NCBI GenBank assembly: GCA_050297855.1
Contig: JBNKTC010000020.1
Location: 1-64,000 of the forward strand
Source: SZUA-545 sp050297855
GTDB taxonomy: Bacteria > Campylobacterota > Campylobacteria > Campylobacterales > SZUA-545
DNA length: 64,000 nucleotides
Reading direction: 5' to 3'
Positions 43,811 to 51,585 of the stretch are shown piece by piece; position 1 is the first letter of the stretch; each line of letters begins with the position of its first letter. A program made the translations under genes and the position numbers. The notes under the pieces are model-generated. The model did not search any database. It was not told where the DNA came from and was given only the letters and a program-made list of their open reading frames with translations.

Positions 43811-45322
43811 GTGCGTTACTTTCTACTCCCCTTGCTCCTCGTTTTTTTTACGGGATGCGAACAGAAAAACTCTTCCGACAATAGCTTCAGCAGTGAAAAC
43901 TGCTCCTTCGAAATCCCCGAAGGTAAGCAGGCAGTATGCGGCTATATCACCGCACCCCAGGACCACCTGGATCCTGACCGCACGACCGTCCGACTCTCTG
44001 TTGCCGTTATAAAAAGCGATGCTGCCGTGACGAAAGAGCCGATCGTTTTTTTAAAAGGGGGACCCGGCGGAAGTGCGATCGAGGATGCCGAATTCTGGCT
44101 TGATTTTGATATCGCGGCCGACCGCGACCTGATCATTTACGATCAGAGGGGAACGGGCCACTCCCTTCCCTTCTTGGATTGTGATGCTACGTCTACCGTA
44201 TCAGAATGTCGGAAGGAGTTACTCGCCACTGATATCAACCCCGACGACTACAACACCCAAAGCAGTGTGGAGGACCTGGAGCTGATCCGCAAAGGCCTTG
44301 GCATCGACCGTTGGATACTCTACGGTATCTCCTACGGCACGGCCCTGGCCCAGGCCTATACCAAAAGCTACCCGACTAAGGCAGCCGCCGTCGTCGTTGA
44401 CTCCGTTTTGCCACTGAACCACCCTTTCTTTTCCGAAAATATCACAAAACGGGCAACGGCATTTGAAGCACTTTTTGACGCGTGTACCCAGGAGAGTGCC
44501 TGCCACAGCGCCTACCCCGATCTTAAAAACGATTTTTTGACCCTGGTTGATACTCTTAATGCCACACCCGTAACACTGACGTATACCGACTTGGATACAG
44601 ACCTTGAAGCCGGCACGTTTCAACTGACAGGAGAGCTCTTTGCCGACCTTCTCTGGTCGTCACTCTATGCAACGGAGCTTATCGTGTACCTACCCTTTAT
44701 AATCGAGACGGAACCCTCCAATGACTATCAACTGACAAAGCTTCTATACAGCGGCTTTTACGGAAGTGACGACTCGGAAGACCATCAATCCTCGATCATG
44801 TACTTCTCCGTCATGGGCCATGATTTTACGGCCATCGACTCAAAAACCGCGATTCTAAACAACTACCTGGACCTGGACGAATACATCGATACCGTTTCAT
44901 ATTCGGAAAAAGCAGCGATCTACGACATCTGCGACGCTATCGTATCCCAAAAAGCCCCGAACAGTTTTAATACCCTTGATACCAACACCATCCCCACGCT
45001 TGTTATGGCCGGGGCACTGGACCCTGTCACGCCGCCCCCACTGGCTGAAGAGGTCTATACTGCCCTGAATAAAGCCTATCTCTACACGTTGGATGGCCAA
45101 GGCCACGGCGTGACGACAGACGGGTGCGGCAAGGAGATCATGAGGCAGTTTATCGACAACCCGGAAACCGCCCCGACAAACAGCTGTGAAACCCTTCAGG
45201 TAAGTTTCAAACTGCCTGCATCAAAAACAACGGCGCATACTGCAGCTGCTGCCGGTCAGACGTTTAAAGGGATCCTGAAAAAGAGTGTAAAAGCTGTCCG
45301 GCCATTCATCCCACAATATTGA
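43811..45322 (+). CDS. Alpha/beta-hydrolase lipoprotein (TAP/proline iminopeptidase-like)
   Basis: A 503-residue secreted hydrolase. GTG start with AAGGAT eight bases upstream. The signal peptide ends FFTGC (lipidated Cys16), so it is likely anchored in the outer membrane. Oxyanion motif GGPGGSA at 83-89, YDQRGTGHS at 110-118, nucleophile Ser174 in GISYG, Asp in GALDPVTPP and His in GQGHG complete a catalytic set; the C-terminal TAP-like domain is present. Tripeptidyl or prolyl aminopeptidase activity is inferred; an esterase is possible. Monocistronic, ended by a strong terminator. Confidence 0.85.
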   Translation: MRYFLLPLLLVFFTGCEQKNSSDNSFSSENCSFEIPEGKQAVCGYITAPQDHLDPDRTTVRLSVAVIKSDAAVTKEPIVFLKGGPGGSAIEDAEFWLDFDIAADRDLIIYDQRGTGHSLPFLDCDATSTVSECRKELLATDINPDDYNTQSSVEDLELIRKGLGIDRWILYGISYGTALAQAYTKSYPTKAAAVVVDSVLPLNHPFFSENITKRATAFEALFDACTQESACHSAYPDLKNDFLTLVDTLNATPVTLTYTDLDTDLEAGTFQLTGELFADLLWSSLYATELIVYLPFIIETEPSNDYQLTKLLYSGFYGSDDSEDHQSSIMYFSVMGHDFTAIDSKTAILNNYLDLDEYIDTVSYSEKAAIYDICDAIVSQKAPNSFNTLDTNTIPTLVMAGALDPVTPPPLAEEVYTALNKAYLYTLDGQGHGVTTDGCGKEIMRQFIDNPETAPTNSCETLQVSFKLPASKTTAHTAAAAGQTFKGILKKSVKAVRPFIPQY

Positions 45323-45352
45323 AATCTCTGCCGGACAGTTCAAACAGAATCT

Positions 45353-45388
45353 AAAAGGATAAAATCAGATAATTTTTATCCTTTTTTT
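45353..45388 (+). terminator. Strong rho-independent terminator after the hydrolase gene
   Basis: AAAAGGATAAAA (45353-45364) pairs perfectly with TTTTATCCTTTT (45374-45385) around a 9-nt loop, ending in seven T (45382-45388). The A-rich left arm also makes it usable on the opposite strand. Confidence 0.85.
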
Positions 45389-45389
45389 G

Positions 45390-45410
45390 GTAGATTACCT
45401 GATTATCTAC
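45390..45410 (+). promoter_or_regulatory. Dyad upstream of the 154-residue hypothetical gene
   Basis: GTAGAT (45390-45395) and ATCTAC (45405-45410) are a perfect 6-bp inverted repeat with a 9-nt centre, 20 bases before the ATG at 45430. It could be an operator or a leader stem; no -10 box is obvious. Confidence 0.3.
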
Positions 45411-45429
45411 GTCAACTATTTGGATCACC

Positions 45430-45894
45430 ATGGCACTAAAATATGAAAATGTTATCAGGGAAGAGACCCTGCTAAACGGAGAGATTCTAACCATCGTATG
45501 GGATGACGAGGCACAACTGTTCCGTATCGCAAAATACTATAACGAGAACAACACATTCAGCAAGGGCGAGCCTTACAAAGAGCGGCGCGACGCTGATGCC
45601 GCTTTTTTAAACCTGGTACGTAAAGTCAACGACAACTTCAAACTGGATGCTGACGAGACCTTTGATACTTTCTTTTGCGAGTCACTGCCGGATTACGGCC
45701 GAAGCGTCGGCCTGTGCAACTCCCATACCTTTGAGAAGAAGATGACACTGGAAGAGGCGGATGAGTACATCCATTCCCACGAAGTCCTCAACCCCGATAA
45801 CGGAAAGCCTTATATCCGGGTCCGTTTTCCGATGCTCTGGAGTGAAGAGATGGGGAAATATGTCTACTACGAAGCGGCCGAGGGCGAGGAGTGA
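45430..45894 (+). CDS. Hypothetical soluble protein
   Basis: A 154-residue acidic, soluble protein with no signal peptide or membrane helix. The first third reads like a small beta domain (VIREETLLNGEILTIVWDDE), and the middle contains a Cys-bearing SLPDYGRSVGLCNSH. The sequence is rich in aromatic residues and ends in acidic EEGEE-like residues. It stands alone between a terminator and the convergent sigma-54-driven gene at 45902. I do not recognise a family. Confidence 0.7.
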   Translation: MALKYENVIREETLLNGEILTIVWDDEAQLFRIAKYYNENNTFSKGEPYKERRDADAAFLNLVRKVNDNFKLDADETFDTFFCESLPDYGRSVGLCNSHTFEKKMTLEEADEYIHSHEVLNPDNGKPYIRVRFPMLWSEEMGKYVYYEAAEGEE

Positions 45895-45901
45895 TGCTCC
45901 C

Positions 45902-46504
45902 CTAGCCCAGGAGCGCCTTGAGCTTGTTTTTGAGCAGGTCGGGACTGTTGACGTCCGCGACGGGGGACATGGATTCGATATCTTTTTTGATCGTCTCGAT
46001 ATCCGTAGATATACGGCGATCCAAGGAGTTGGAGCTTCCTAGCAGCTCTTTTTTGACATCGCTCAGGAGGGATGACGTCACGGCCTGCTGATCCGCAACG
46101 ACTGTTGCAAGCCCGTCCATATCGCCGCCTTCGAGGTACCCTTCCATCTCGCTTTTTAGATCCGCACTGCCACCGCCGGCCTGATGAAAGTTCTGGAATA
46201 TATTCTGTTCTTTGTAGGTCGTCGTCTCCAGTACGGCTTCGACGGCAGTCCGTATCGTTGCCGCGTCATCACCTGAGTTGAGTGCCTGGGCGATCTGTCC
46301 CAGGGCTTTTTCACTCTTTTTCAGGTATCCGAAAAGGTCGTTTGTATTTTTGATACTGCTGGTCTCTTCCTGGATCGATGTGACCTGGGGAGCACTTTCG
46401 GTGTTGACGCTCTTGGCCGTCATTTCCGCATTGCGTGTACCGTTGCGGACGGCACCCGTATCGTTAAGAAAGGCGTTGGTGTTTACACTGGTCCTGATAT
46501 CCAT
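45902..46504 (-). CDS. Hypothetical protein of the sigma-54 (flagellar) regulon
   Basis: A 200-residue Ser/Thr/Asn-rich protein without Cys, signal peptide or membrane helix. The N-terminus MDIRTSVNTNAFLNDTGAV and the helical middle (FGYLKKSEKALGQIAQALN) resemble secreted flagellar axial proteins such as flagellin or hook-associated proteins in composition, but no family is recognised. A sigma-54 promoter with exact GG-N10-GC spacing lies 39 bases upstream (46543-46559), placing it in the middle-class flagellar regulon. It could be an exported flagellar component or a regulator. Its neighbours sfsA and the 154-residue gene are not flagellar. Confidence 0.75.
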   Translation of the reverse strand: MDIRTSVNTNAFLNDTGAVRNGTRNAEMTAKSVNTESAPQVTSIQEETSSIKNTNDLFGYLKKSEKALGQIAQALNSGDDAATIRTAVEAVLETTTYKEQNIFQNFHQAGGGSADLKSEMEGYLEGGDMDGLATVVADQQAVTSSLLSDVKKELLGSSNSLDRRISTDIETIKKDIESMSPVADVNSPDLLKNKLKALLG

Positions 46505-46542
46505 ATATAATTCCTTTTGCTTGCATCGTCTACGGCAGCAGC

Positions 46543-46559
46543 AGCAAAATCTATTCCAA
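46543..46559 (-). promoter_or_regulatory. Sigma-54 promoter for the 200-residue gene
   Basis: The minus strand reads TTGGAATAGATTTTGCT: GG at -24 and GC at -12 separated by exactly 10 bases, with the TTTGCT tail favoured in Campylobacterota RpoN promoters. Expected transcript start is about 28 bases before the ATG at 46504. Confidence 0.75.
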
Positions 46560-46660
46560 CTCCGTCCCGGACACGCCCTTGGGCATCGGCACTTCGTTTC
46601 TGTTTTTTTATTGGCCCGTTCATCTCTTTTTAGGTACCATTACGGCGAAAAAGGAGCCCG

Positions 46661-47356
46661 ATGCAACTACCTTCCCCGATGATCAAAGGACGACTCCGAA
46701 AACGGTATAAACGCTTCCTGGCCGATGTCGAACTGGAAAACGGCGAGATTGTCACCGCCCACTGCCCCAACTCCGGCTCGATGAAAAACCTGATCGAAGA
46801 GAACCCGACTGTCTACATCAGCCGCAGCGACAATCCCAAGCGGAAGCTCCCCTATACGCTGGAGCTGATCGAAAAAGAGGACGCACTGGTAGCCGCCTAT
46901 TCGCTCAAGGCCAACACCGTCACCGTCGAAGCAATCCGCAACGGTGTTATCCCTGAGCTGAACGATTATGATACGATACGTACCGAAGTCCCTTACGGGA
47001 CAGGAAGCCGGATCGATATCCTCCTGGAAAAAGAGGAACAGCCGTGTTATGTCGAGGTCAAAAGTGTCACGCTGCTCGAAGGGGAGACACTGATGTTCCC
47101 TGATGCGGTCACGACCCGTGGGCAGAAACATCTCAACGAGCTGATCACGGTCCGGGAAGCGGGGGCACGTGCCGTCATCTTTTTTGCCGTACTGCATACG
47201 GGCGGCACCCGCTTCACCCCGGCCGATCACATCGACCCGGAGTACGGAAGACTGCTGCGTCTGGCCCGCGAGTCGGGTGTCGAAGTGATGGCATACCAGG
47301 CGGCCATCACGACTGAGACAATGAACCTGGTCAAAAAGATCCCCATCATACTCTAA
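46661..47356 (+). CDS. sfsA: SfsA family protein
   Basis: A 231-residue protein of the SfsA family (sugar fermentation stimulation protein), with an N-terminal OB fold (KGRLRKRYKRFLADVELENG, CPNSGSM) and a C-terminal nuclease-like domain containing YVEVKSVTLLE and FPDAVTTRGQKHL, the D-ExK pattern of restriction-endonuclease-like folds. Nucleic-acid cleavage is suspected from fold but the real role is unknown. It is followed after 10 bases by two membrane-protein genes. Confidence 0.92.
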   Translation: MQLPSPMIKGRLRKRYKRFLADVELENGEIVTAHCPNSGSMKNLIEENPTVYISRSDNPKRKLPYTLELIEKEDALVAAYSLKANTVTVEAIRNGVIPELNDYDTIRTEVPYGTGSRIDILLEKEEQPCYVEVKSVTLLEGETLMFPDAVTTRGQKHLNELITVREAGARAVIFFAVLHTGGTRFTPADHIDPEYGRLLRLARESGVEVMAYQAAITTETMNLVKKIPIIL

Positions 47357-47366
47357 GGAGCATACT

Positions 47367-47933
47367 ATGGATATTTTACTCATTGCACTGATCACATTCC
47401 TCGGTGGTCTGGGCTATCTCCTTTTTAGACATGGCCTGACCCAGACCGTCCGCTTTGAGCGTGAAGAGGTGGCTGCTATGAACCTCGCCTACCGTCTTCA
47501 CATCGGCGATTACACCCAAAGCGGCAAAAGTATGGATGCCGTCTACCGACAGCTTCAGGAGCAGAACGTCCACGAGGTCACCGGCTTCGGGCTCTATTAC
47601 GACAACCCAGGGACGACCCCCAAAGAGGAGCTTCGCGCGCTGACCGGCTGTATTATCCCCGACACGTCAGAATTCGAACGCATCCACGATATCAAGACCA
47701 CGGTTCTCCCGGCCTCGACCGCCCTGGTGGCGACCTTTCCCTATAAAAGCAACTTCTCCATCGCCATGGGAGCGCTCAAGGTCTACACGGCCCTGGCCAA
47801 ATACCGTAAACTCCACGAGACACCCGAGGCCCCCGTCATGGAGATCTACGATATGAAAAACAGCCAGATCATCTATGTCGTACTGACCGGCCTTGAGAAA
47901 AGGCTCCTGGAAGATATGGCTAAAGGGAACTGA
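47367..47933 (+). CDS. Membrane-anchored GyrI-like domain protein
   Basis: A 188-residue protein with one N-terminal helix (1-20, leader ILLIALITFLGGLGYLLF) and a soluble domain. Segments such as EVTGFGLYYDNPGTTPKEELRALTG and LPASTALVATFPYKSN (quoted in part) fit the GyrI/AraC-effector binding fold, where small molecules bind between two SHS2 units. Anchored GyrI-like proteins resemble the arrangement in eukaryotic TEX264. Ligand and role unknown. The next gene starts at its stop codon (1-base overlap). Confidence 0.65.
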   Translation: MDILLIALITFLGGLGYLLFRHGLTQTVRFEREEVAAMNLAYRLHIGDYTQSGKSMDAVYRQLQEQNVHEVTGFGLYYDNPGTTPKEELRALTGCIIPDTSEFERIHDIKTTVLPASTALVATFPYKSNFSIAMGALKVYTALAKYRKLHETPEAPVMEIYDMKNSQIIYVVLTGLEKRLLEDMAKGN

Positions 47934-48322
47934 TGGACGAGAGCCTTTTCCTGCTGCTGATCCTCTTTTTTATCGAACTGGCGGAGACATCCCAATACAG
48001 GGGTCACACCTTTAGCGAGGCGGTCAACAACCTCTACGTACTCTACCGCCGCCACCGGATCCAGTTCCTGCTTTTCCACACCTCACTGGCCTATGTCTTT
48101 TATGTAGCCGTCAGCTATGATCTGGTCAATATCTGGACCGTTTCGATCCTATTGGCAAAAGGGGCTGATTTTATGATGAAGCTCTATCTGTTTAAAAAGA
48201 TCGAAACGGGGGGGTATTTTAATATCGAGGAGTACGGGGTGTCGGATCTGGTATTGGACTGGAAGATACGTTATCTCTCCGTTATCGTCTATACAGGTCT
48301 CTTTATTCCCGCACTGTTTTAA
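47933..48322 (+). CDS. Small polytopic membrane protein
   Basis: A 129-residue protein with three or four hydrophobic helices (about 3-20, 42-62, 66-88, 109-128) and few charged residues. The start overlaps the stop of the GyrI-like gene by one base (TGATG), so the pair is coupled; both follow sfsA. No family recognised. It converges on the FliS-operon end. Confidence 0.65.
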   Translation: MDESLFLLLILFFIELAETSQYRGHTFSEAVNNLYVLYRRHRIQFLLFHTSLAYVFYVAVSYDLVNIWTVSILLAKGADFMMKLYLFKKIETGGYFNIEEYGVSDLVLDWKIRYLSVIVYTGLFIPALF

Positions 48323-48328
48323 CGGGGA

Positions 48329-48607
48329 TCAATAGCTTTTATCGAAGCGGCTGTTGCCGCTCAGGTTGCTCTTTTGGAACTTGATCGCCTTTTTCATCTG
48401 CTCCATTGTCGCTTTGGTCTTTTCATTTTCAGCCCGGAACAGTTCAAGGGCCTGGGCGATCAGGGCCTGGGCTTCCTGCATCTCCTCTTTCGATTCGAAA
48501 TCGGGCATCCGGCCCTGCAGTTCTCCCAACCGTCTGTAATCCGATTCGATCAGTGCGACTTTAAAGTCGCGGAGCCACTCACTTCTCAATGTTTGCCGTA
48601 TCCTCAC
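48329..48607 (-). CDS. Small helical protein downstream of fliS (FliT-like position)
   Basis: An up to 92-residue, highly charged all-helical protein (EEMQEAQALIAQALELF, ENEKTKATMEQMKKAIKF). The frame opens at GTG 48607, 29 bases inside fliS; a TTG at 48589 with GAGG upstream is an alternative start. Enteric operons run fliD-fliS-fliT, and FliT is a helical export chaperone of about 120 residues for FliD, so a FliT-like chaperone is the natural guess from place and size, not from sequence. Confidence 0.65.
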   Translation of the reverse strand: MRIRQTLRSEWLRDFKVALIESDYRRLGELQGRMPDFESKEEMQEAQALIAQALELFRAENEKTKATMEQMKKAIKFQKSNLSGNSRFDKSY

Positions 48608-48962
48608 GCCACGCTTCGAGCAGCCCCTTGGCCACTTTCATAACCGTATCCAGCTTCTCCGTCTCGCATTCGACGTTGGCTTCGGTCAGCAGCTTGATCT
48701 GGTACGTATAGAGCCCGTTAAGGTACTCGGCCAGGTTCTTCTGCTCGCCCGAATAATCGAGGGAACTGATCAGTTCGGAGAAGATATCGATCGTACGGTT
48801 GATCCAGTAAACCTGCTTTTCGATATCGTCCTCTTCCATACTCTTTTTCGCCTGGGCGGTAAATTTCAAAATCCCCTCAAAGAGCATCTCGACAAGTTTG
48901 ATCGGTGACTCGACGTTGATCGAGTTCTGTGTATAGGCACTATAGGCCGAACCTTGTGTCAT
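48579..48962 (-). CDS. fliS: Flagellin export chaperone FliS
   Basis: A 127-residue four-helix bundle protein that binds the C-terminus of flagellin. AYSAYTQNSINVESPIKLVE and MLFEGILKFTAQAKKSMEE are the classic FliS opening, and the NGLYTYQIKLLTEAN segment follows. It lies 9 bases after fliD. Confidence 0.94.
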   Translation of the reverse strand: MTQGSAYSAYTQNSINVESPIKLVEMLFEGILKFTAQAKKSMEEDDIEKQVYWINRTIDIFSELISSLDYSGEQKNLAEYLNGLYTYQIKLLTEANVECETEKLDTVMKVAKGLLEAWREDTANIEK

Positions 48963-48971
48963 CTACTCTCC

Positions 48972-50705
48972 TTAACCTTTATCCGCGGTCATTGTATCGA
49001 TCTGCATCTGCAGTGCGCTAAAGCTGCTTTCGAACTGCTTGATGATCGAGTTGTACGAAGCGAACTGCGCCTCCATGATCTCGTAACGCTGATTGATCCG
49101 TTCGGTCGTCTTGGCGATCTCTTCGTCCAGCCGTTCGGTATCGCTTTTGAGACTGCTTTCCAAGAGCCCCAGGGTCGAGAACTCACCGACGAGCAGCCCT
49201 TCGAAATAGTTGTCGATATCGCTGAAGAGCCCGTCGGTGTAATCCCGTGAACCGATCTCCCTGCTGTTACTGAGTCCCAGGTAGTTCACCGCGTCGGACG
49301 TCGCACCGCTCAGGTCGATCTCGCCGCCGCTTTCGTTGGTCAGGATCACCTTGTCGCCGCTGCCGCTTACACTGGCTTTGACACCCGTTTCAAGGGTAAT
49401 ACTGTTGATCGTCTTGACCAAGAGCTGGGTGTTCTCTTCAGGGGTATTGGAAGCCAGGAGTGTGATCTCCGGCAGCGCCACCCCGTTGATGTTGACCGAA
49501 CCGTATGCCACCGTCACATCCTCCTCGATCGGAAGATAGGTCGACTGGTCACTGTTGTCCTGTGCATCGGTAAGACTCTGGTATGAATATCCTACTTTGC
49601 CCGAAATGCTGACCGCCTCCTTCACTTCCGTATTTCCCCGGAAGAAGCTCTCAAACGCTTCGGGGTCTTCGGCCATCTTGGCTTCGAAATCCGCCTTGTT
49701 AAACGTCAGTACCCCGTCCTGGGTCACATCGAGTCCAAATTCGGTCATACTCATATCCAGCGTGGAGGTCTTAAAGATAAGGCCCGATAGGGATGTACGG
49801 ATAGAGTTGACCCGCGAATCCCCCTGGAAACTGGCTGCCGTGCTGCTCTCCTCATCAAAATCGGTCAGTTCGGCAACCAGGGCCATCGTCTCGTTATAGC
49901 TGTTGACAAACTCCTCGAACTTGTCGCTCATCTCGCTCAGGTTCTGCTTGATCTCGAAATTGATATATTCATCTGCCTGGTCCAGGGTGATCGTCACACC
50001 GGTCAGAAGGTCATCGACCGTATTGCTCTCCCGTGTGATGGCGATACCGTTATAGGTAAACTTGGCATCCTGACCCTTCTGGATCTCCGTAAAGCCCAGG
50101 TCGAACGTATCGCTGCTGGATGTGACGCTGACCTCGTTGCTCGATCCCGTATCCTTCGATTTGAGCACCAGGCTGTAGGGTTCGTCGCCTCCGGTATTGA
50201 GTATGGATGCCTCGATCGCACCGCCGGTTCTCTCCCGGATCGTCTCCTGCAGATCCGACAGGCTCATCCCCGCTGTGATATCGATCTCAAAACGGTCGGG
50301 CCCCAGGGCTATCGTCAGGGTCTCGCCCCCACTGGCCGAGATGATCTCATTCTGTGTGGCAAACCCTCTGGACTGAAGGATACTGCGCTGGGCAAGCTGC
50401 TCGACATAGATCTTCCCGCTTTGGGGAGAGACACCGCTTTCGGCACTAATGGTTCCCCCGTCACCGCTGACGGTCGTACTTCGTTTCAGATAAGAGATCT
50501 CGTCGGCAAAATAGGATGCCGTGCTCTGCAGCCCCTTGAGCCCGTCCACAAGTGTCTGGAAATCTTCGCGCTGCTGAATATTTCTTTCTGCGCGTTTTTG
50601 TGCAGGCGCCAGCAGGATTTTCTCATCGGCGGCTTTGAGCTGATCGATCGTATCGGCATTAAGCGCGCTGCTGCCGAGACCCAGTATACTAATTGAACCT
50701 GCCAT
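48972..50705 (-). CDS. fliD: Flagellar hook-associated protein 2 (filament cap)
   Basis: A 577-residue exported cap protein. N-terminal D0 coiled coil (SISILGLGSSALNADTIDQL, KAADEKILLAPAQKRAERN), central domains rich in Ser/Thr, and C-terminal coiled coil (LDEEIAKTTERINQRYEIME, YNSIIKQFESSFSALQMQID). Longer than the 468-residue E. coli form, close to Campylobacter FliD. It lies 4 bases after flaG and is expressed from its sigma-28 promoter. Confidence 0.95.
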   Translation of the reverse strand: MAGSISILGLGSSALNADTIDQLKAADEKILLAPAQKRAERNIQQREDFQTLVDGLKGLQSTASYFADEISYLKRSTTVSGDGGTISAESGVSPQSGKIYVEQLAQRSILQSRGFATQNEIISASGGETLTIALGPDRFEIDITAGMSLSDLQETIRERTGGAIEASILNTGGDEPYSLVLKSKDTGSSNEVSVTSSSDTFDLGFTEIQKGQDAKFTYNGIAITRESNTVDDLLTGVTITLDQADEYINFEIKQNLSEMSDKFEEFVNSYNETMALVAELTDFDEESSTAASFQGDSRVNSIRTSLSGLIFKTSTLDMSMTEFGLDVTQDGVLTFNKADFEAKMAEDPEAFESFFRGNTEVKEAVSISGKVGYSYQSLTDAQDNSDQSTYLPIEEDVTVAYGSVNINGVALPEITLLASNTPEENTQLLVKTINSITLETGVKASVSGSGDKVILTNESGGEIDLSGATSDAVNYLGLSNSREIGSRDYTDGLFSDIDNYFEGLLVGEFSTLGLLESSLKSDTERLDEEIAKTTERINQRYEIMEAQFASYNSIIKQFESSFSALQMQIDTMTADKG

Positions 50706-50709
50706 CTAT

Positions 50710-51117
50710 TTATCCTTTTTTATCAAAAAGCATCCCTATAAGCTCTTTCATCTTCGTCATAATCTCTATCGCCTCTTTGGTCGGGAACTGGCGAATGACT
50801 TCACCGGTATTGGCATCGATCACATTGACCAACATCTGTCCTATCTCGTCGCTGAAGCCAAAACGTATGTCATGGGAAAGGGGCGCGATTTCGTCATTGA
50901 GTTTTGCCGCGAGTTCAGTGAGCTCCTGCTTGATCGCTTCCTTGTCACTGTCCTCTTCGACCTTCTTGACTTCCTCTTGTTTTACCTTTTCCACCTGAGC
51001 CTGGTGAACAGCCTCTTGCTGGAGTTCTTCCGTACTTTTAGCTTTTGCCGGTTCCTCATTATACTTGGCCCGGTCAGCGGAGTGAGTAGGTGTAAACGTG
51101 TTGTTTGTTACATCCAT
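50710..51117 (-). CDS. flaG: FlaG family protein
   Basis: A 135-residue protein with a charged, coiled-coil N-terminal half (EEVKKVEEDSDKEAIKQELT) and a C-terminal FlaG domain (DIRFGFSDEIGQMLVNVIDA, IRQFPTKEAIEIMTKM). FlaG limits flagellar filament length in Campylobacter. First gene of flaG-fliD-fliS, with a sigma-28 promoter 27 bases upstream. Confidence 0.93.
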   Translation of the reverse strand: MDVTNNTFTPTHSADRAKYNEEPAKAKSTEELQQEAVHQAQVEKVKQEEVKKVEEDSDKEAIKQELTELAAKLNDEIAPLSHDIRFGFSDEIGQMLVNVIDANTGEVIRQFPTKEAIEIMTKMKELIGMLFDKKG

Positions 51118-51143
51118 GGCACTCTCCTTACATTATTATGTGT

Positions 51144-51172
51144 AAATCGGCGAAAAAAGAATTTTCTTAAAT
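51144..51172 (-). promoter_or_regulatory. Sigma-28 (FliA) promoter for flaG-fliD-fliS
   Basis: Read on the minus strand: ATTTAA, 15 bases, then GCCGATTT. This fits the TAAA-N15-GCCGATAA FliA consensus. The -10 box ends 27 bases before the flaG ATG. Confidence 0.7.
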
Positions 51173-51240
51173 ACTAACACAAATATAATAATTTTTTAGC
51201 TATTATTAAGCAAAATCTGTACAGAGAATGAAGGTGTGGC

Positions 51241-51585
51241 GTGGTTAAAGTCTGTATTATGTGCAAGTCGATCCTGCTGGAAACCGCACTCAAAAATATC
51301 CTCAAAAACCATATCACCACCTATAACGAATGCGACGTGATCCTGACCGATCAGCGGCTTCGGGTCGAAAAACCGTTTCTTTACATCTCCAGCGAAAAAA
51401 ACAGCGACATCAAGAAACCGTTTACCCATTCGTCACTCATGCTTCAACTGGAAAAATTCAGCAAAAACCATTCCGCAAAGTACCCTGCCCTCCCCAAGGA
51501 GCTGGAAGAGCGGATCGAGCGGGCCACCCGCGACTACACCAAAAAAATCTCAGGGATCATCGCCAGCTACTATGAAAATAAATAA
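51241..51585 (+). CDS. Small protein with degenerate receiver-like features
   Basis: A 114-residue soluble protein, GTG start with GAAGG six bases upstream. The order CDVILTDQRL (Asp37 in the phospho-acceptor position), PFLYISS (Ser50/51) and DIKKPF (Lys59-Pro60-Phe61) follows strands 3, 4 and 5 of response-regulator receivers, but the domain is shortened and the N-terminal acidic pair is missing. A charged helix follows (LPKELEERIERATRDYTKKI). It overlaps rsmD by 14 bases and lies between flagellar genes. A non-phosphorylated pseudo-receiver is inferred. Confidence 0.65.
   Translation: MVKVCIMCKSILLETALKNILKNHITTYNECDVILTDQRLRVEKPFLYISSEKNSDIKKPFTHSSLMLQLEKFSKNHSAKYPALPKELEERIERATRDYTKKISGIIASYYENK

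Noticed and set aside
51205..51222. Sigma-54 promoter on the minus strand near the flaG upstream region
   Set aside because: TTTTGCTT is present, but the -24 GG is missing at the required distance.
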